Source: Lentzea indica
Lineage (GTDB): Bacteria; Actinomycetota; Actinomycetes; Mycobacteriales; Pseudonocardiaceae
Assembly (NCBI RefSeq): GCF_012184385.1
Contig: NZ_VSRL01000074.1
Coordinates: 1 to 36,152 of the forward strand
Direction of reading: 5' to 3'
Length of the DNA stretch: 36,152 bases
The notes under the pieces are model-generated. The model was not told the origin of the DNA, made no database searches, and saw nothing but the letters and a program-made list of their open reading frames with translations. Shown piece by piece: positions 25,543 to 33,142 of the stretch (the first letter of the stretch is position 1; each line of letters begins with the position of its first letter). A program made the translations under genes and the position numbers.

Positions 25543-27582
25543 TTACGTGAGAAGCAGCGTTGAGACCTCTGAGGCCGACAGCGGCGGCCCGAAGTGCGGT
25601 CCCTGCCCGCCCGTCACACCGAGCGCGGCCAGACGTGAAGCCTCGGCACCGGTCCGCACGTCCTCGGCGTACAGCGGCAGCCGCAGGATCGATGCCCACT
25701 CCAGCAGAGCAACCGAAGCGCTCTCGTCCACCCGGTTCGCTCCGTCGTCCAAGCCGTGCACGACGGTGCCGGTGAACTTCACGCCGCTCAGCGGCACCAT
25801 GCGTATCCGGTCGACGCCGACGTAGCCGCCGTTCATCTGGTCCAGCACGAGCCCGACGCCGCGCTCGGCGAGGATCGTCAGCTCGTCCAGCTGCTCGTCG
25901 TTCAGCAACGCCGGCAGGTGCTGGTGCACTTCGAAGTGCAGCAGGGACGCCGGCAGTCCGGTGCGGTCCAGCACGCGGGACACCTCGGCGACGAGCTCGG
26001 GTTCCTGGCACAGCCGCAGCGGCAGGTCGATCGTCAACACCGGCATGCGGTCTCCCAGCGCCTCGTACCACTGGCCAGCCTGCATGCACGCGTCCGACAG
26101 CGCCCAGTGCACGAGCCGGACGATCATGCCGTTGTCGGAGGACTGGTCGAGGAACGCATCCGGGCACAGCACCCCGTGTACCGGGTGGTCCCAGACGATC
26201 TTCGCTTCGAGAGCGAGCACCGAACCGTCTGCGAACGAACGAACAGGCTCGTAGTCGACGCGGAACTGGCCCTCCTCCAGCGCGCCGGGGATGGACGCCG
26301 CGAGCGCGTATCTCTCCTTGTCGCGCAGATCGCGTTCCCTGTCGTACAACGCCCACTGCGCCTTGCCGTCGCGCTTGGCCCAGCCGACCGTGACGTCCGC
26401 CGCGCGCAACAGGTCCACCGCGTCACCGCCGCGAGCCGCACGCGCGACGATGCCGACGCTGGTCGTGACGCCGACGCCGTTCGAGCCGATCCAGATCGGC
26501 TCCTCGAGCTGCTTGGTGAACTCCTCGACCAGAGCGATCACGCTGCGCACGTCGCGCGGATCCTTGATCAGGACGCCGAACTCGTCCTCGCCGATGCGCG
26601 CGACCTTGCCGACGTCCTCGGAGAACACCGCTCGCAGGTGTGTCGCGACGTGCATCAGCACCCGGTTGCCGGCCTCGTGCCCGAACGCGTCGTTCACACC
26701 GCGGAACCCGTCGATGTCGACCTGCACGAGAGCGAGCGCCTCCGGCCCCTTCGTGCCGGCCGCGCCTTCGAGCCAGCCGAGGAACTGCGCCCGGTTGGGC
26801 AGTCCTGTCTGCATGTCGTTGAGGCTCTGCCGCACGAGTTGCGTCTGCAGCGCCCGCATCTCGTCCATGTCCTCGATCATCGTGACGAAGTACGGCAGTG
26901 AGCCCTCGTCCTCACGCACCAGCGAGATCGCCATGTGCGTCTGGATCGTCTCGCCGTCGCTGCGGATCATCCGCTTCTCGACCCTCATGTGGTCGAGGTC
27001 GGAGTTGATCAACAGCTGACCGATCTCCCGCAGCGCCTCGCGGTCGTCGGGGTGCGCCAGGTCGCGGCCGGTGATCTTGTACATGTCGTCGCGGCGGTAG
27101 TCGAGCATGGTCAGCAACGCCTCGTTGACGTCGATGATCTGATCTTCGAGGTTCACCACCACGATCGGGAACGCCGAGCTCTGGAAGATCGCCCGGAACT
27201 TGGCCTCGCTCGCCCTGACCGCGCTCTCGGCCCTGCGCATCGCGTTGATCGCGGCCGTGCGGCTGATCTCCTGCTGTTCGAGCGTGCGGTAGCGCAGCCC
27301 CTTCGCGTACCCGGCGGCGAGCGCGCCGAGCTGAGCCGGCGTGACCGGCGTGTGCTCACCGAGGTGCGTGAGCGTCAGTTCCAGCGTCGCCGGCGAGATG
27401 AAGTCGTTCTCGACCATGGACCACCCGACCTGCCGAGCCGCGCCCACGCCACCGCTGAGCAACTGCTCCACGTAACCGCCGAGCAGTTCCTCGAGCTTCT
27501 CGCGCGTGAAGTTGGCGAGGAGCGTGCTGGAGATCGCGGCCGCCCAGCGAACGGCGGGCTCTCGGCTGTCGACCATGTTCAT
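25543..27582 (-). CDS. PAS-GGDEF-EAL protein with degenerate catalytic motifs
   Basis: The protein has 679 residues from the ATG at 27582 (MNMVDSREPAVRW); a second ATG at 27576 is possible. An N-terminal helical region of about 110 residues (SSTLLANFTREKLEELLGG) is followed by a PAS domain (about 130-260; KFRAIFQSSAFPIVVVNLED), a GGDEF domain (about 265-430) and an EAL domain (about 440-679). The cyclase signature is GEDEF (331-335) rather than GGDEF, and no RxxD inhibitory site was seen. In the EAL domain, EAL reads EAK (459-461), the DDFG segment reads DQMNG, and the second Glu of the LEITE-type motif is missing. Loss of both activities is predicted, leaving a possible c-di-GMP-binding or protein-interaction role. 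A sigma70-like promoter lies at 27735-27763. Confidence 0.88.
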   Translation of the reverse strand: MNMVDSREPAVRWAAAISSTLLANFTREKLEELLGGYVEQLLSGGVGAARQVGWSMVENDFISPATLELTLTHLGEHTPVTPAQLGALAAGYAKGLRYRTLEQQEISRTAAINAMRRAESAVRASEAKFRAIFQSSAFPIVVVNLEDQIIDVNEALLTMLDYRRDDMYKITGRDLAHPDDREALREIGQLLINSDLDHMRVEKRMIRSDGETIQTHMAISLVREDEGSLPYFVTMIEDMDEMRALQTQLVRQSLNDMQTGLPNRAQFLGWLEGAAGTKGPEALALVQVDIDGFRGVNDAFGHEAGNRVLMHVATHLRAVFSEDVGKVARIGEDEFGVLIKDPRDVRSVIALVEEFTKQLEEPIWIGSNGVGVTTSVGIVARAARGGDAVDLLRAADVTVGWAKRDGKAQWALYDRERDLRDKERYALAASIPGALEEGQFRVDYEPVRSFADGSVLALEAKIVWDHPVHGVLCPDAFLDQSSDNGMIVRLVHWALSDACMQAGQWYEALGDRMPVLTIDLPLRLCQEPELVAEVSRVLDRTGLPASLLHFEVHQHLPALLNDEQLDELTILAERGVGLVLDQMNGGYVGVDRIRMVPLSGVKFTGTVVHGLDDGANRVDESASVALLEWASILRLPLYAEDVRTGAEASRLAALGVTGGQGPHFGPPLSASEVSTLLLT

Positions 27583-27734
27583 TCGGCTCAGGTGGCCATT
27601 CGTGGGGACCGGGTGATCTGTTGATCGATCGTCGGACGCCAATCGATACGCCTGCGCAACCCACTTCCGCCAGATTCGGTCGAACGGGTGACAGCCCCGT
27701 GCGGTACCACCACCGGGTGTGGGTCCGGCGTACA

Positions 27735-27763
27735 AGCTTACTGATCACTGCTGACCTGTCCAA
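27735..27763 (-). promoter_or_regulatory. Sigma70-like promoter for the GGDEF-EAL gene
   Basis: On the minus strand TTGGAC (27763-27758), a 17-base spacer and TAAGCT (27740-27735) fit a housekeeping-type promoter. Transcription would start near 27728, giving a leader of about 145 bases before the ATG at 27582. This argues against the longer in-frame starts. No known riboswitch was recognised in the leader. Confidence 0.4.
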
Positions 27764-27765
27764 CC

Positions 27766-27798
27766 GAACCCCGGTTCCCGGTCGGAAATCAGGGGTTC
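27766..27798 (-). terminator. Inverted repeat after the GNAT gene
   Basis: GAACCCC (27766-27772) and GGGGTTC (27792-27798) form a perfect 7-bp stem, with an inner TTCC/GGAA stem in the loop. It lies 23 bases beyond the GNAT stop on the minus strand and just upstream of the next gene's promoter, which suits a terminator for the monooxygenase-GNAT transcript. Confidence 0.5.
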
Positions 27799-27821
27799 GC
27801 CCACGAATTCACTCGTTTGAA

Positions 27822-28289
27822 CTAATGAATCACCTTGTCGAACGCGAGCGGACCTATTGTCAGTGGGTCTCCGTCCACGTCGAACAACGGCGTGTACCCG
27901 GTCGCCAGGTACAGCGCTTTCGCCTCCGGTTGACGCGGCCCGGTGGTCAGGTAGATCCGGCGGTACCCGAACGCCTTGGCCTCCTTCTCCAGCTCCTCCA
28001 CGACCCGGCGCGCCAGCCCGCGCCGGCGATGGCGCGAGTGCGTCCAGATCCGCTTGAGCTCCGCGGTTTCGTCGTCGTGGCGCATGAACGCCCCGCCCGC
28101 GATCGCCTCGCCGGCCTCGACGAGCAGCAGGAACTGCCCGTGCGGAGGCTCGAACACGTCCGCGGGCCGCTGCATCTCCTGTGCGCCCAAAGGTCCGTAG
28201 CGTGTCGTGTATTCGGATGTCAGCTCAGCCACCAACGGCGCCGCGTCCGGATCCGACTGCCGAACGCGGCGCACTTCGAGGGTGGTCAT
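27822..28289 (-). CDS. GNAT-family N-acetyltransferase
   Basis: The protein has 155 residues. The ATG at 28289 overlaps the stop of the upstream monooxygenase gene (ATGA), so translation is coupled. The GNAT fold is recognised from FLLLVEAGEAIAGGAFMRH (beta strands), ELKRIWTHSRHRRRGLARRV (acetyl-CoA pyrophosphate loop, RRRGLA) and KAFGYRRIYLTTGPRQPEAK, ALYLATGYTPL. It transfers an acetyl group from acetyl-CoA to an unknown amine. The neighbourhood does not identify the substrate. Confidence 0.88.
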   Translation of the reverse strand: MTTLEVRRVRQSDPDAAPLVAELTSEYTTRYGPLGAQEMQRPADVFEPPHGQFLLLVEAGEAIAGGAFMRHDDETAELKRIWTHSRHRRRGLARRVVEELEKEAKAFGYRRIYLTTGPRQPEAKALYLATGYTPLFDVDGDPLTIGPLAFDKVIH

Positions 28290-29383
28290 GCGGCCTTGGC
28301 CCGGTCTCGCTTGGCAACTTCCTCTCGCACCAGCGGAATCACGTACCTGCCGAAGTCGATCGCGTCGTCGAGCAGGTCGTAACCGCGTGCCGACAGGATG
28401 TCCACGCCGAGGTCGTAGTAGTCCAGCAACGCCTGCGCGACGGTCTCCGGCGTGCCGACCAACGCGTTGGAGTTGCCCGCACCGCCTGTTGCTTTCGCGG
28501 TCGGCGTCCACAACGCACGATCAAAGCGCTCGCCGCGCTCCGCGACCGCCAGAAGTCGTTGCGAGCCGGTGTTCTCCGGATTCGTCAGCGAATGCCTGCG
28601 GCTCAACGGCCCGTTCGCTTTCCGCGCCTCGATCCGGTCCACCGTCCGGTGCGCCTTCTCCCAGGCCAGTTCCTCGGTCGGTGCGATGATCGGCCGGAAC
28701 GCGACCTGGATCCTCGGCACGTCCGTCCTGCCCGCGTCCTTCGCCGCCTGCTTGACCGACTCGATCTGCTGGGCCGTTTCCGCGAGCGGTTCGCCCCAGA
28801 GGCAGAAGATGTCCGCTTCCGCGCCGCCCGCTTCGTAAGCCGCAGGGGAGGAACCGCCGAACGACACGTTCGGACGCGGTTGCTGCACGGGGAACACATC
28901 GCTCACGAAGTCCGCGAACCTGTAGTGCTCTCCGTCGTGGTCGAAGGCAGACCTGTTGATCCACGCCTTCTTGACGATCTGGATGTACTCGCGCGTGCGG
29001 CTGTAGCGCTGGTCCTTGGCGAGGTAGTCGCCCTCGCGCTGCTGCTCGTGATCCGTGCCGCCGGTGATGAAGTGCACGGTCAGCCGGCCGTCGCTGATCT
29101 GGTCGAGCGTGGCGAACGTCTTGGCGGCGAACGTCGGGTACGACACGTTCGGCCGGTGTGCCAACAGGATCTGCAGCTTGTCGAGCTTGCTGGCGAGGTA
29201 CGCCGCCGCCGACGCGGGTTCCGGCGTTCCCGACCCGTACGCGAACAGCACCCGGTCCCACCCGTGGTCCTCGTGCGCCCGAGCGAGCCTGATCGTGTAG
29301 TCCTTGTCGAACGCTCCGCCCGACCGCGGAGTCGTCTCCGACCCGTTGTTCGTGGCGGCGATCCCGAGAAACTCAACTGGCAT
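28286..29383 (-). CDS. LLM-class flavin-dependent monooxygenase, SsuD/alkanesulfonate type
   Basis: The protein has 365 residues from the ATG at 29383 (MPVEFLGIAATNNGSET). The bacterial-luciferase-like TIM barrel is indicated by ARAHEDHGWDRVLFAYGSG, ILLAHRPNVSYPTFAAKTFA, LDQISDGRLTVHFITGGTDH, and EYIQIVKKAW. The HFITGG.D.EQ.REGD block is close to alkanesulfonate monooxygenase SsuD, which uses FMNH2 and O2 to release sulfite from sulfonates. It needs reduced flavin, and two flavin reductase genes lie about 2 kb away. No sulfonate transporter is in the window. A short ORF at 29373-29501 overlaps its start, and its stop overlaps the GNAT start. Confidence 0.88.
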   Translation of the reverse strand: MPVEFLGIAATNNGSETTPRSGGAFDKDYTIRLARAHEDHGWDRVLFAYGSGTPEPASAAAYLASKLDKLQILLAHRPNVSYPTFAAKTFATLDQISDGRLTVHFITGGTDHEQQREGDYLAKDQRYSRTREYIQIVKKAWINRSAFDHDGEHYRFADFVSDVFPVQQPRPNVSFGGSSPAAYEAGGAEADIFCLWGEPLAETAQQIESVKQAAKDAGRTDVPRIQVAFRPIIAPTEELAWEKAHRTVDRIEARKANGPLSRRHSLTNPENTGSQRLLAVAERGERFDRALWTPTAKATGGAGNSNALVGTPETVAQALLDYYDLGVDILSARGYDLLDDAIDFGRYVIPLVREEVAKRDRAKAA

Positions 29384-29501
29384 GGCCGATTCCCCAGAGT
29401 TGGTAGTGGTTCTTGGGTGCGTTGAGGGAGACGCCCTTCGAGTGCAGCACCGGCCACTCGCCTGTGCAACGGCGTCCACAGAGCGGGATTTGCTTGCACA
29501 C
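29373..29501 (-). CDS. Candidate small ORF (42 aa) with three cysteines overlapping the monooxygenase start
   Basis: From the GTG at 29501 the frame reads MCKQIPLCGRRCTGEWPVLH, then SKGVSLNAPKNHYQLWGIGH and AS, stopping inside the fifth codon of the LLM monooxygenase gene, an 11-base overlap. Third codon positions in its middle and end are almost all G or C, as in genuine genes here. The composition (Asn, Lys, His, Trp, Tyr) is not that of a GC-rich shadow frame. The frame stays open further upstream, where an ATG at 29576 would overlap the divergent gene's start. It could be a leader peptide controlling the monooxygenase, perhaps by cysteine supply. I know no family for it. Confidence 0.4.
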   Translation of the reverse strand: MCKQIPLCGRRCTGEWPVLHSKGVSLNAPKNHYQLWGIGHAS

Positions 29502-29574
29502 GCGGGGTACTGTGGAGTTGTTCGCGTTGAGGGGCGTGGCTCGTTTCTCGTTGTCCTCCAACGGAAAGACGCGC

Positions 29575-31266
29575 ATGCGCTCACTCGTCGTCATCGGCGG
29601 CGGCCCACGCGCCGCCGGCCTGCTGGAACGCATCGCCGCCCAGTCGCCCACGCTGCCCCTGGCCGTGCACATCGTCGACCCGTACCCGCCGGGCGCCGGC
29701 CGGGTGTGGCGGCACGCCCAGTCCCCGTTGCTGCGCATGAACTCCATGGCGGAGGACGTCACCGTCTTCACCGACGCGTCGTTCGACGGGCTTGGCCCGA
29801 TTCGTCCGGGACCTTCCCTGGCGGAGTGGGGTGAGGTCGACCCGACCTCGTTCCCGTCGCGTCAGGTGCAGAGCAAGTACCTCGCTTGGTTCTTCGGCCA
29901 CGTCGTGAAATCTCTGCCTCAGAACATCTCGGTGTCCGTGCACGAAGCCCAGGCGCTCAAGGTGGTGGGCGACCGGGTGTGGCTGGACAGCGGGGAGTCG
30001 CTGCGCGCCGACGTCCTCGTACTGGCTCTGGGCCATCTCGACGCCGAACCCGAACCCGAGCACCGCAAGCTCGCCGAACACGCCTCGGAACACGGCCTGG
30101 TGTACGTACCGCCGCTGTACTCGGCCGACGCGGATCTGTCCGCTGTCGCAGGTGATGTCGTGCTGCGCGGCTTCGGGCTCGCCTTCGTCGACCTCATGGT
30201 GTTGCTGACGGAGGGGCGAGGCGGCAGGTACGTCCGCTCCGGCCGGCTCGAGTACGTCCCTTCCGGTGCGGAGCCGACGCTCTACGTGGGCTCGCGGCGC
30301 GGCGTTCCCTACCACTCGAAGACCGGCTATCGGCTGCAGGGAACTCGCCCGTCACTGCCTCACTTCTTCGTCGCGGACGCCTTGCGCGGCCGCGATCTGG
30401 ACTTCCGGGCCGACGTGTGGCCGTTGATGGCCAAGGAGATCGCCTGGGGTCACTACCACGAGCTCTTCACCGGCCATCCCGGTTTGGTGCGGATGTCCTT
30501 CGTGGAGTTCGCGACGGGTTTCGCCTCGTTGCCCTGGTACAGCGAGGAAATGCGCGCGCTGGAAGCCCTCGCGGTGCCTGATCCGGCCGACCGCATTGAC
30601 TTCGAACGGCTGGACCGCCCGCTCACCGGCCTGACCTTCGCCTCGGGCGAGGACTTCCAGGAGTACTTGCGCTCGTACATCGAGGCCGACGTGACCCGCC
30701 GCTCCGATCCCCGGCACAGCGCCGACCTGGGCGCGTTTCTGGCCCTGCTGTCCGTGTACGGCCAGATGGCGCAGGTGATGCCGCACGACAGCTGGTGGCA
30801 CGGCTACTTCAGCTACCTGGCCTCTGGCCCGCCGCCGGACCGGCTGGAGGAGCTCCTTGCGTTGTCCCGTGCGGGAATCGTGCGGTTCATCGGCGCCGAC
30901 ATGTGGGTGGAGGCGGTGGACGGCGGGTTCCTCGCGGGCAGCCCGACGACGCCGGACGTGGTGCGTGCCAACAGCCTGATCGAGGCTCGTCTGCCAACGC
31001 ACGTGCTCTCACGCACCGCGGATCCGGTGCTGCAGTCGTTGCGCGCGCTCGGAGACGTCTCGGAGGACGACGCTGGGCTGGTGCGGGTGTCCGCAGAGGG
31101 GCGGCTGATCAACGATAGCGGCGAGGAGGACCCGACGCGGTTCGCCGTCGGGCCTTACACGACGGGGAAAGCGTATGCGGCGTTCGCGCGGCCGAACACG
31201 AACGCACCGGCGTTCCGCCAGAACGACGTCCTCGCGCGGGCGATCCTGCGCACGTTAGGCGACTGA
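29575..31266 (+). CDS. FAD/NAD(P)-binding protein (FAD-NAD(P)-binding family, PF13454-like)
   Basis: The protein has 563 residues from the ATG at 29575, with GGAAAG at proper spacing; upstream in-frame codons were rejected because the Rossmann motif LVVIGGGPRAAGLLER then starts at residue 4. Typical blocks are VHIVDPYPPGAGRVWRHAQS, LLRMNSMAEDVTVFTD, FPSRQVQSKYLAWFF, and VLVLALGHLDAEPEP. Such proteins bind FAD and a nicotinamide cofactor and are often annotated as putative monooxygenases or hydroxyacylglutathione-like flavoproteins without proven reactions. It is divergent from the LLM monooxygenase and ends 12 bases inside the convergent flavin reductase gene. Confidence 0.82.
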   Translation: MRSLVVIGGGPRAAGLLERIAAQSPTLPLAVHIVDPYPPGAGRVWRHAQSPLLRMNSMAEDVTVFTDASFDGLGPIRPGPSLAEWGEVDPTSFPSRQVQSKYLAWFFGHVVKSLPQNISVSVHEAQALKVVGDRVWLDSGESLRADVLVLALGHLDAEPEPEHRKLAEHASEHGLVYVPPLYSADADLSAVAGDVVLRGFGLAFVDLMVLLTEGRGGRYVRSGRLEYVPSGAEPTLYVGSRRGVPYHSKTGYRLQGTRPSLPHFFVADALRGRDLDFRADVWPLMAKEIAWGHYHELFTGHPGLVRMSFVEFATGFASLPWYSEEMRALEALAVPDPADRIDFERLDRPLTGLTFASGEDFQEYLRSYIEADVTRRSDPRHSADLGAFLALLSVYGQMAQVMPHDSWWHGYFSYLASGPPPDRLEELLALSRAGIVRFIGADMWVEAVDGGFLAGSPTTPDVVRANSLIEARLPTHVLSRTADPVLQSLRALGDVSEDDAGLVRVSAEGRLINDSGEEDPTRFAVGPYTTGKAYAAFARPNTNAPAFRQNDVLARAILRTLGD

Positions 31267-31722
31267 GGTGTACCGCCCTTGGTGCCGCACCAGGGGCGCG
31301 GCGATGTCGGAGTGCGTGATGTCCAGCGGCTCACCGACCAGCGCCACGTGATCACCGACCGCGATCCGTCGCGAGGTCCGGCATCGCAACCGCGCCGGCG
31401 CGTCCAGCAGCCACGGCACACCGTCATCGTCGGGCTGCCACCGCGTGCCGGGACCGAACCGATCGATGCCTTTCGTCGCGAACAGGTCCGCCAGCCCGGT
31501 CTGTGCGGCGTCGAGCAGATGCACGGCGAACAGGGGAGCGGTTCGCAGCACCGGCCAGACCGAAGCACCTTCGCCGATCCACACGACCACGAGGGGTGGC
31601 TCGAACGAGGCCGAGGTGAAGGAGGAAACAGTTGTGCCGACTGGCCCGTCGGCCCCGGTGGCGGTGACGATGGTCACGGCCTGAGCGTGATGCCTCAACG
31701 CGTTGCGCAGCTGCTCCTTCAT
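31255..31722 (-). CDS. Flavin reductase family protein (FMN-binding split barrel)
   Basis: The protein has 155 residues from the ATG at 31722, which overlaps the stop of the FMN reductase gene (ATGA). The family pattern is clear: LRHHAQAVTIVTATGADGPV, GTTVSSFTSASFEPPLVVV, VLRTAPLFAVHLLDAAQ. These reductases give FMNH2 or FADH2 to partner monooxygenases using NAD(P)H. Together with the next gene it forms a two-reductase unit that could feed the LLM monooxygenase at 28286-29383. Confidence 0.88.
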   Translation of the reverse strand: MKEQLRNALRHHAQAVTIVTATGADGPVGTTVSSFTSASFEPPLVVVWIGEGASVWPVLRTAPLFAVHLLDAAQTGLADLFATKGIDRFGPGTRWQPDDDGVPWLLDAPARLRCRTSRRIAVGDHVALVGEPLDITHSDIAAPLVRHQGRYTSVA

Positions 31723-32207
31723 CGGACCAACGCCTTCAGCACATCGGAGTCGAGATCGAAGTCCGTGACGTGCGCAGGCAGCGAAGCCTCGTTGAGGAAC
31801 AACGCCTGCGGCACCAACGCACCCAGTTCGGTCAGCACAGGCCGTAGATGCACCTCGACGGCCAGCGCGTGCTTGTCCGACGCGGCGATCTGGAGTGGCA
31901 CGACGACCTTGCCCCGCAACCATCCCGACGGCGCCTGGTCCAGCACGGCCTTCAACAGTCCGGTGTACGCGGCCTTGTACGTCGGCGTCGCCACCACCAG
32001 CACATCGGCGTGGCTCAGTGCCTCCAACGCCGCCTTGATCGTGTCTGGTTCCGTGAAAACGGCCGGTGCCAGCGTCGCCGCATCCACCACCGGCCCGTCA
32101 ACGGGCACGCCCAGCGTCGAGGCGAGCGCCTCGCGCAGAGCCAGGGCCGCCTGCAGAGCGCGCGAGGCGGGCCGCGGGTTGCCGGCCAGAACACCGATCT
32201 GCGTCAT
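31719..32207 (-). CDS. NADPH-dependent FMN reductase (flavodoxin-like fold)
   Basis: The protein has 162 residues from the ATG at 32207 (MTQIGVLAGNPRPASRALQA), where the phosphate-binding loop GNPRPASR sits at the N-terminus as in the family. GGAAGG lies very close to the start. Further blocks are HADVLVVATPTYKAAYTGLL and KAVLDQAP, typical of SsuE/ChrR-type FMN reductases (PF03358). It supplies reduced FMN. Its stop overlaps the start of the flavin reductase gene, indicating an operon. Confidence 0.88.
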   Translation of the reverse strand: MTQIGVLAGNPRPASRALQAALALREALASTLGVPVDGPVVDAATLAPAVFTEPDTIKAALEALSHADVLVVATPTYKAAYTGLLKAVLDQAPSGWLRGKVVVPLQIAASDKHALAVEVHLRPVLTELGALVPQALFLNEASLPAHVTDFDLDSDVLKALVR

Positions 32208-32263
32208 GCCTTCCAGCACAGCCGCAAGCAGGGGGACCGTCAACCCGCGTCCACCACGCGAGA

Positions 32264-33067
32264 TCAGTGCGAGATCTCTTTCGCGACCCACGAGTTGATG
32301 GCATCGACCCTGGCGTAGATCGCCGGGTGGTCCGGCCGTGCGCAGCCGTTGCCCTTCGACACCAGGCCGATCAGCTTGCCTCCCGCGACGAACGGGCCGC
32401 CGGAGTCACCGTTGCAGGCGTCGATGCCGCCCTCCTGGTGGCCGGCGCACATCATCGACCGGCTCTCGTAGAAGTCGCTGCCCGCGCCGTCGTCGCCCCA
32501 GAACACGCGACAGGTCTCGTCCTCCAGAATTGGGATCGAGGCCTTCATCAGGTATCCGTTGGTGCTGCCGCCCTCCTTCACCGCGCCCCAGCCCATCACG
32601 GTGGCGGACTTGCCCGGTGCGTACAGGTGGCGATCGGCCGCGCCGGCCATCTTGATCGGCTTCTGCTTCAACGAGCGGTCGAGGGTCAGCACCGCGGAGT
32701 CGAAGGAGATGCCGTCGTACTTCGGGTTGATGGCGATCTTGGTGAGCTTCGCGACGACACCCTCGTCGGTGGTGTGCACGTTCTCCCGTCCTGCCACGAC
32801 CACGCGCTTGTTGAGCGGGATCGGTTTCGGCCCCGTCACGCCCTCGTCCACACAGTGCGCGGCGGTGAGAATCTTGTTCGGTGCGACGACCACGCCGGTG
32901 CACCGGGGATCGCGCGTGTCGGCCGTGGGCGCCAGGTACACCGCGAACGGGTTGTCCTTAATGGACGCTCGCGTGCCACCCACCACCTGGGCGGACGGAT
33001 CCGCTACCGCCGTGCCCGCCATCGTCACCAGGAGCAGGGCGGTGGCGATTCCACCTCGTAAAAGCAT
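32264..33067 (-). CDS. Secreted trypsin-like serine protease (S1A)
   Basis: The protein has 267 residues. The signal peptide (MLLRGGIATALLLVTMAGTA, VADP) is followed by a very short pro-segment and the mature N-terminus VVGGT. The chymotrypsin-fold triad is visible: LTAAHC with His71, SFDSAVL with Asp123, and CNGDSGGP with Ser222. Asp216, six residues before the Ser, predicts trypsin specificity (Arg/Lys). Cysteines flank His and Ser as expected. The residue before VVGGT is Gln rather than Arg, so activation is probably not self-cleavage. The ribosome-binding site AAGGAA and the first base of the ATG lie inside a perfect 13-bp stem, a strong sign of translational control or of a terminator fused to the start. 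Confidence 0.92.
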   Translation of the reverse strand: MLLRGGIATALLLVTMAGTAVADPSAQVVGGTRASIKDNPFAVYLAPTADTRDPRCTGVVVAPNKILTAAHCVDEGVTGPKPIPLNKRVVVAGRENVHTTDEGVVAKLTKIAINPKYDGISFDSAVLTLDRSLKQKPIKMAGAADRHLYAPGKSATVMGWGAVKEGGSTNGYLMKASIPILEDETCRVFWGDDGAGSDFYESRSMMCAGHQEGGIDACNGDSGGPFVAGGKLIGLVSKGNGCARPDHPAIYARVDAINSWVAKEISH

Positions 33068-33115
33068 TCGCCGTTCCTTCCGCAGAGAACTTGTTCCGCG
33101 GCAAGGAACGGCGAA
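33067..33115 (-). promoter_or_regulatory. Perfect 13-bp inverted repeat hiding the protease ribosome-binding site (or terminator of the upstream gene)
   Basis: TTCGCCGTTCCTT and AAGGAACGGCGAA are exact inverted copies (33067-33079 and 33103-33115). The 23-base loop can fold further (CCGC/GCGG and GAAC/GTTC). In the minus-strand mRNA the second arm holds the Shine-Dalgarno AAGGAA and ends with the A of the protease ATG, so initiation would be masked. It also lies 28 bases after the stop of the FAD-binding dehydrogenase gene and could terminate that transcript. Both roles may combine. Confidence 0.7.
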
Positions 33116-33142
33116 CCTTTCGTCTCAGTTCGTTTGTGTAAC

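Noticed and set aside
27583-27735. Possible c-di-GMP riboswitch in the leader of the GGDEF-EAL gene
   Set aside because: GEMM-type conserved bases and the expected tetraloop-receptor layout could not be found. Only generic GC hairpins are visible.
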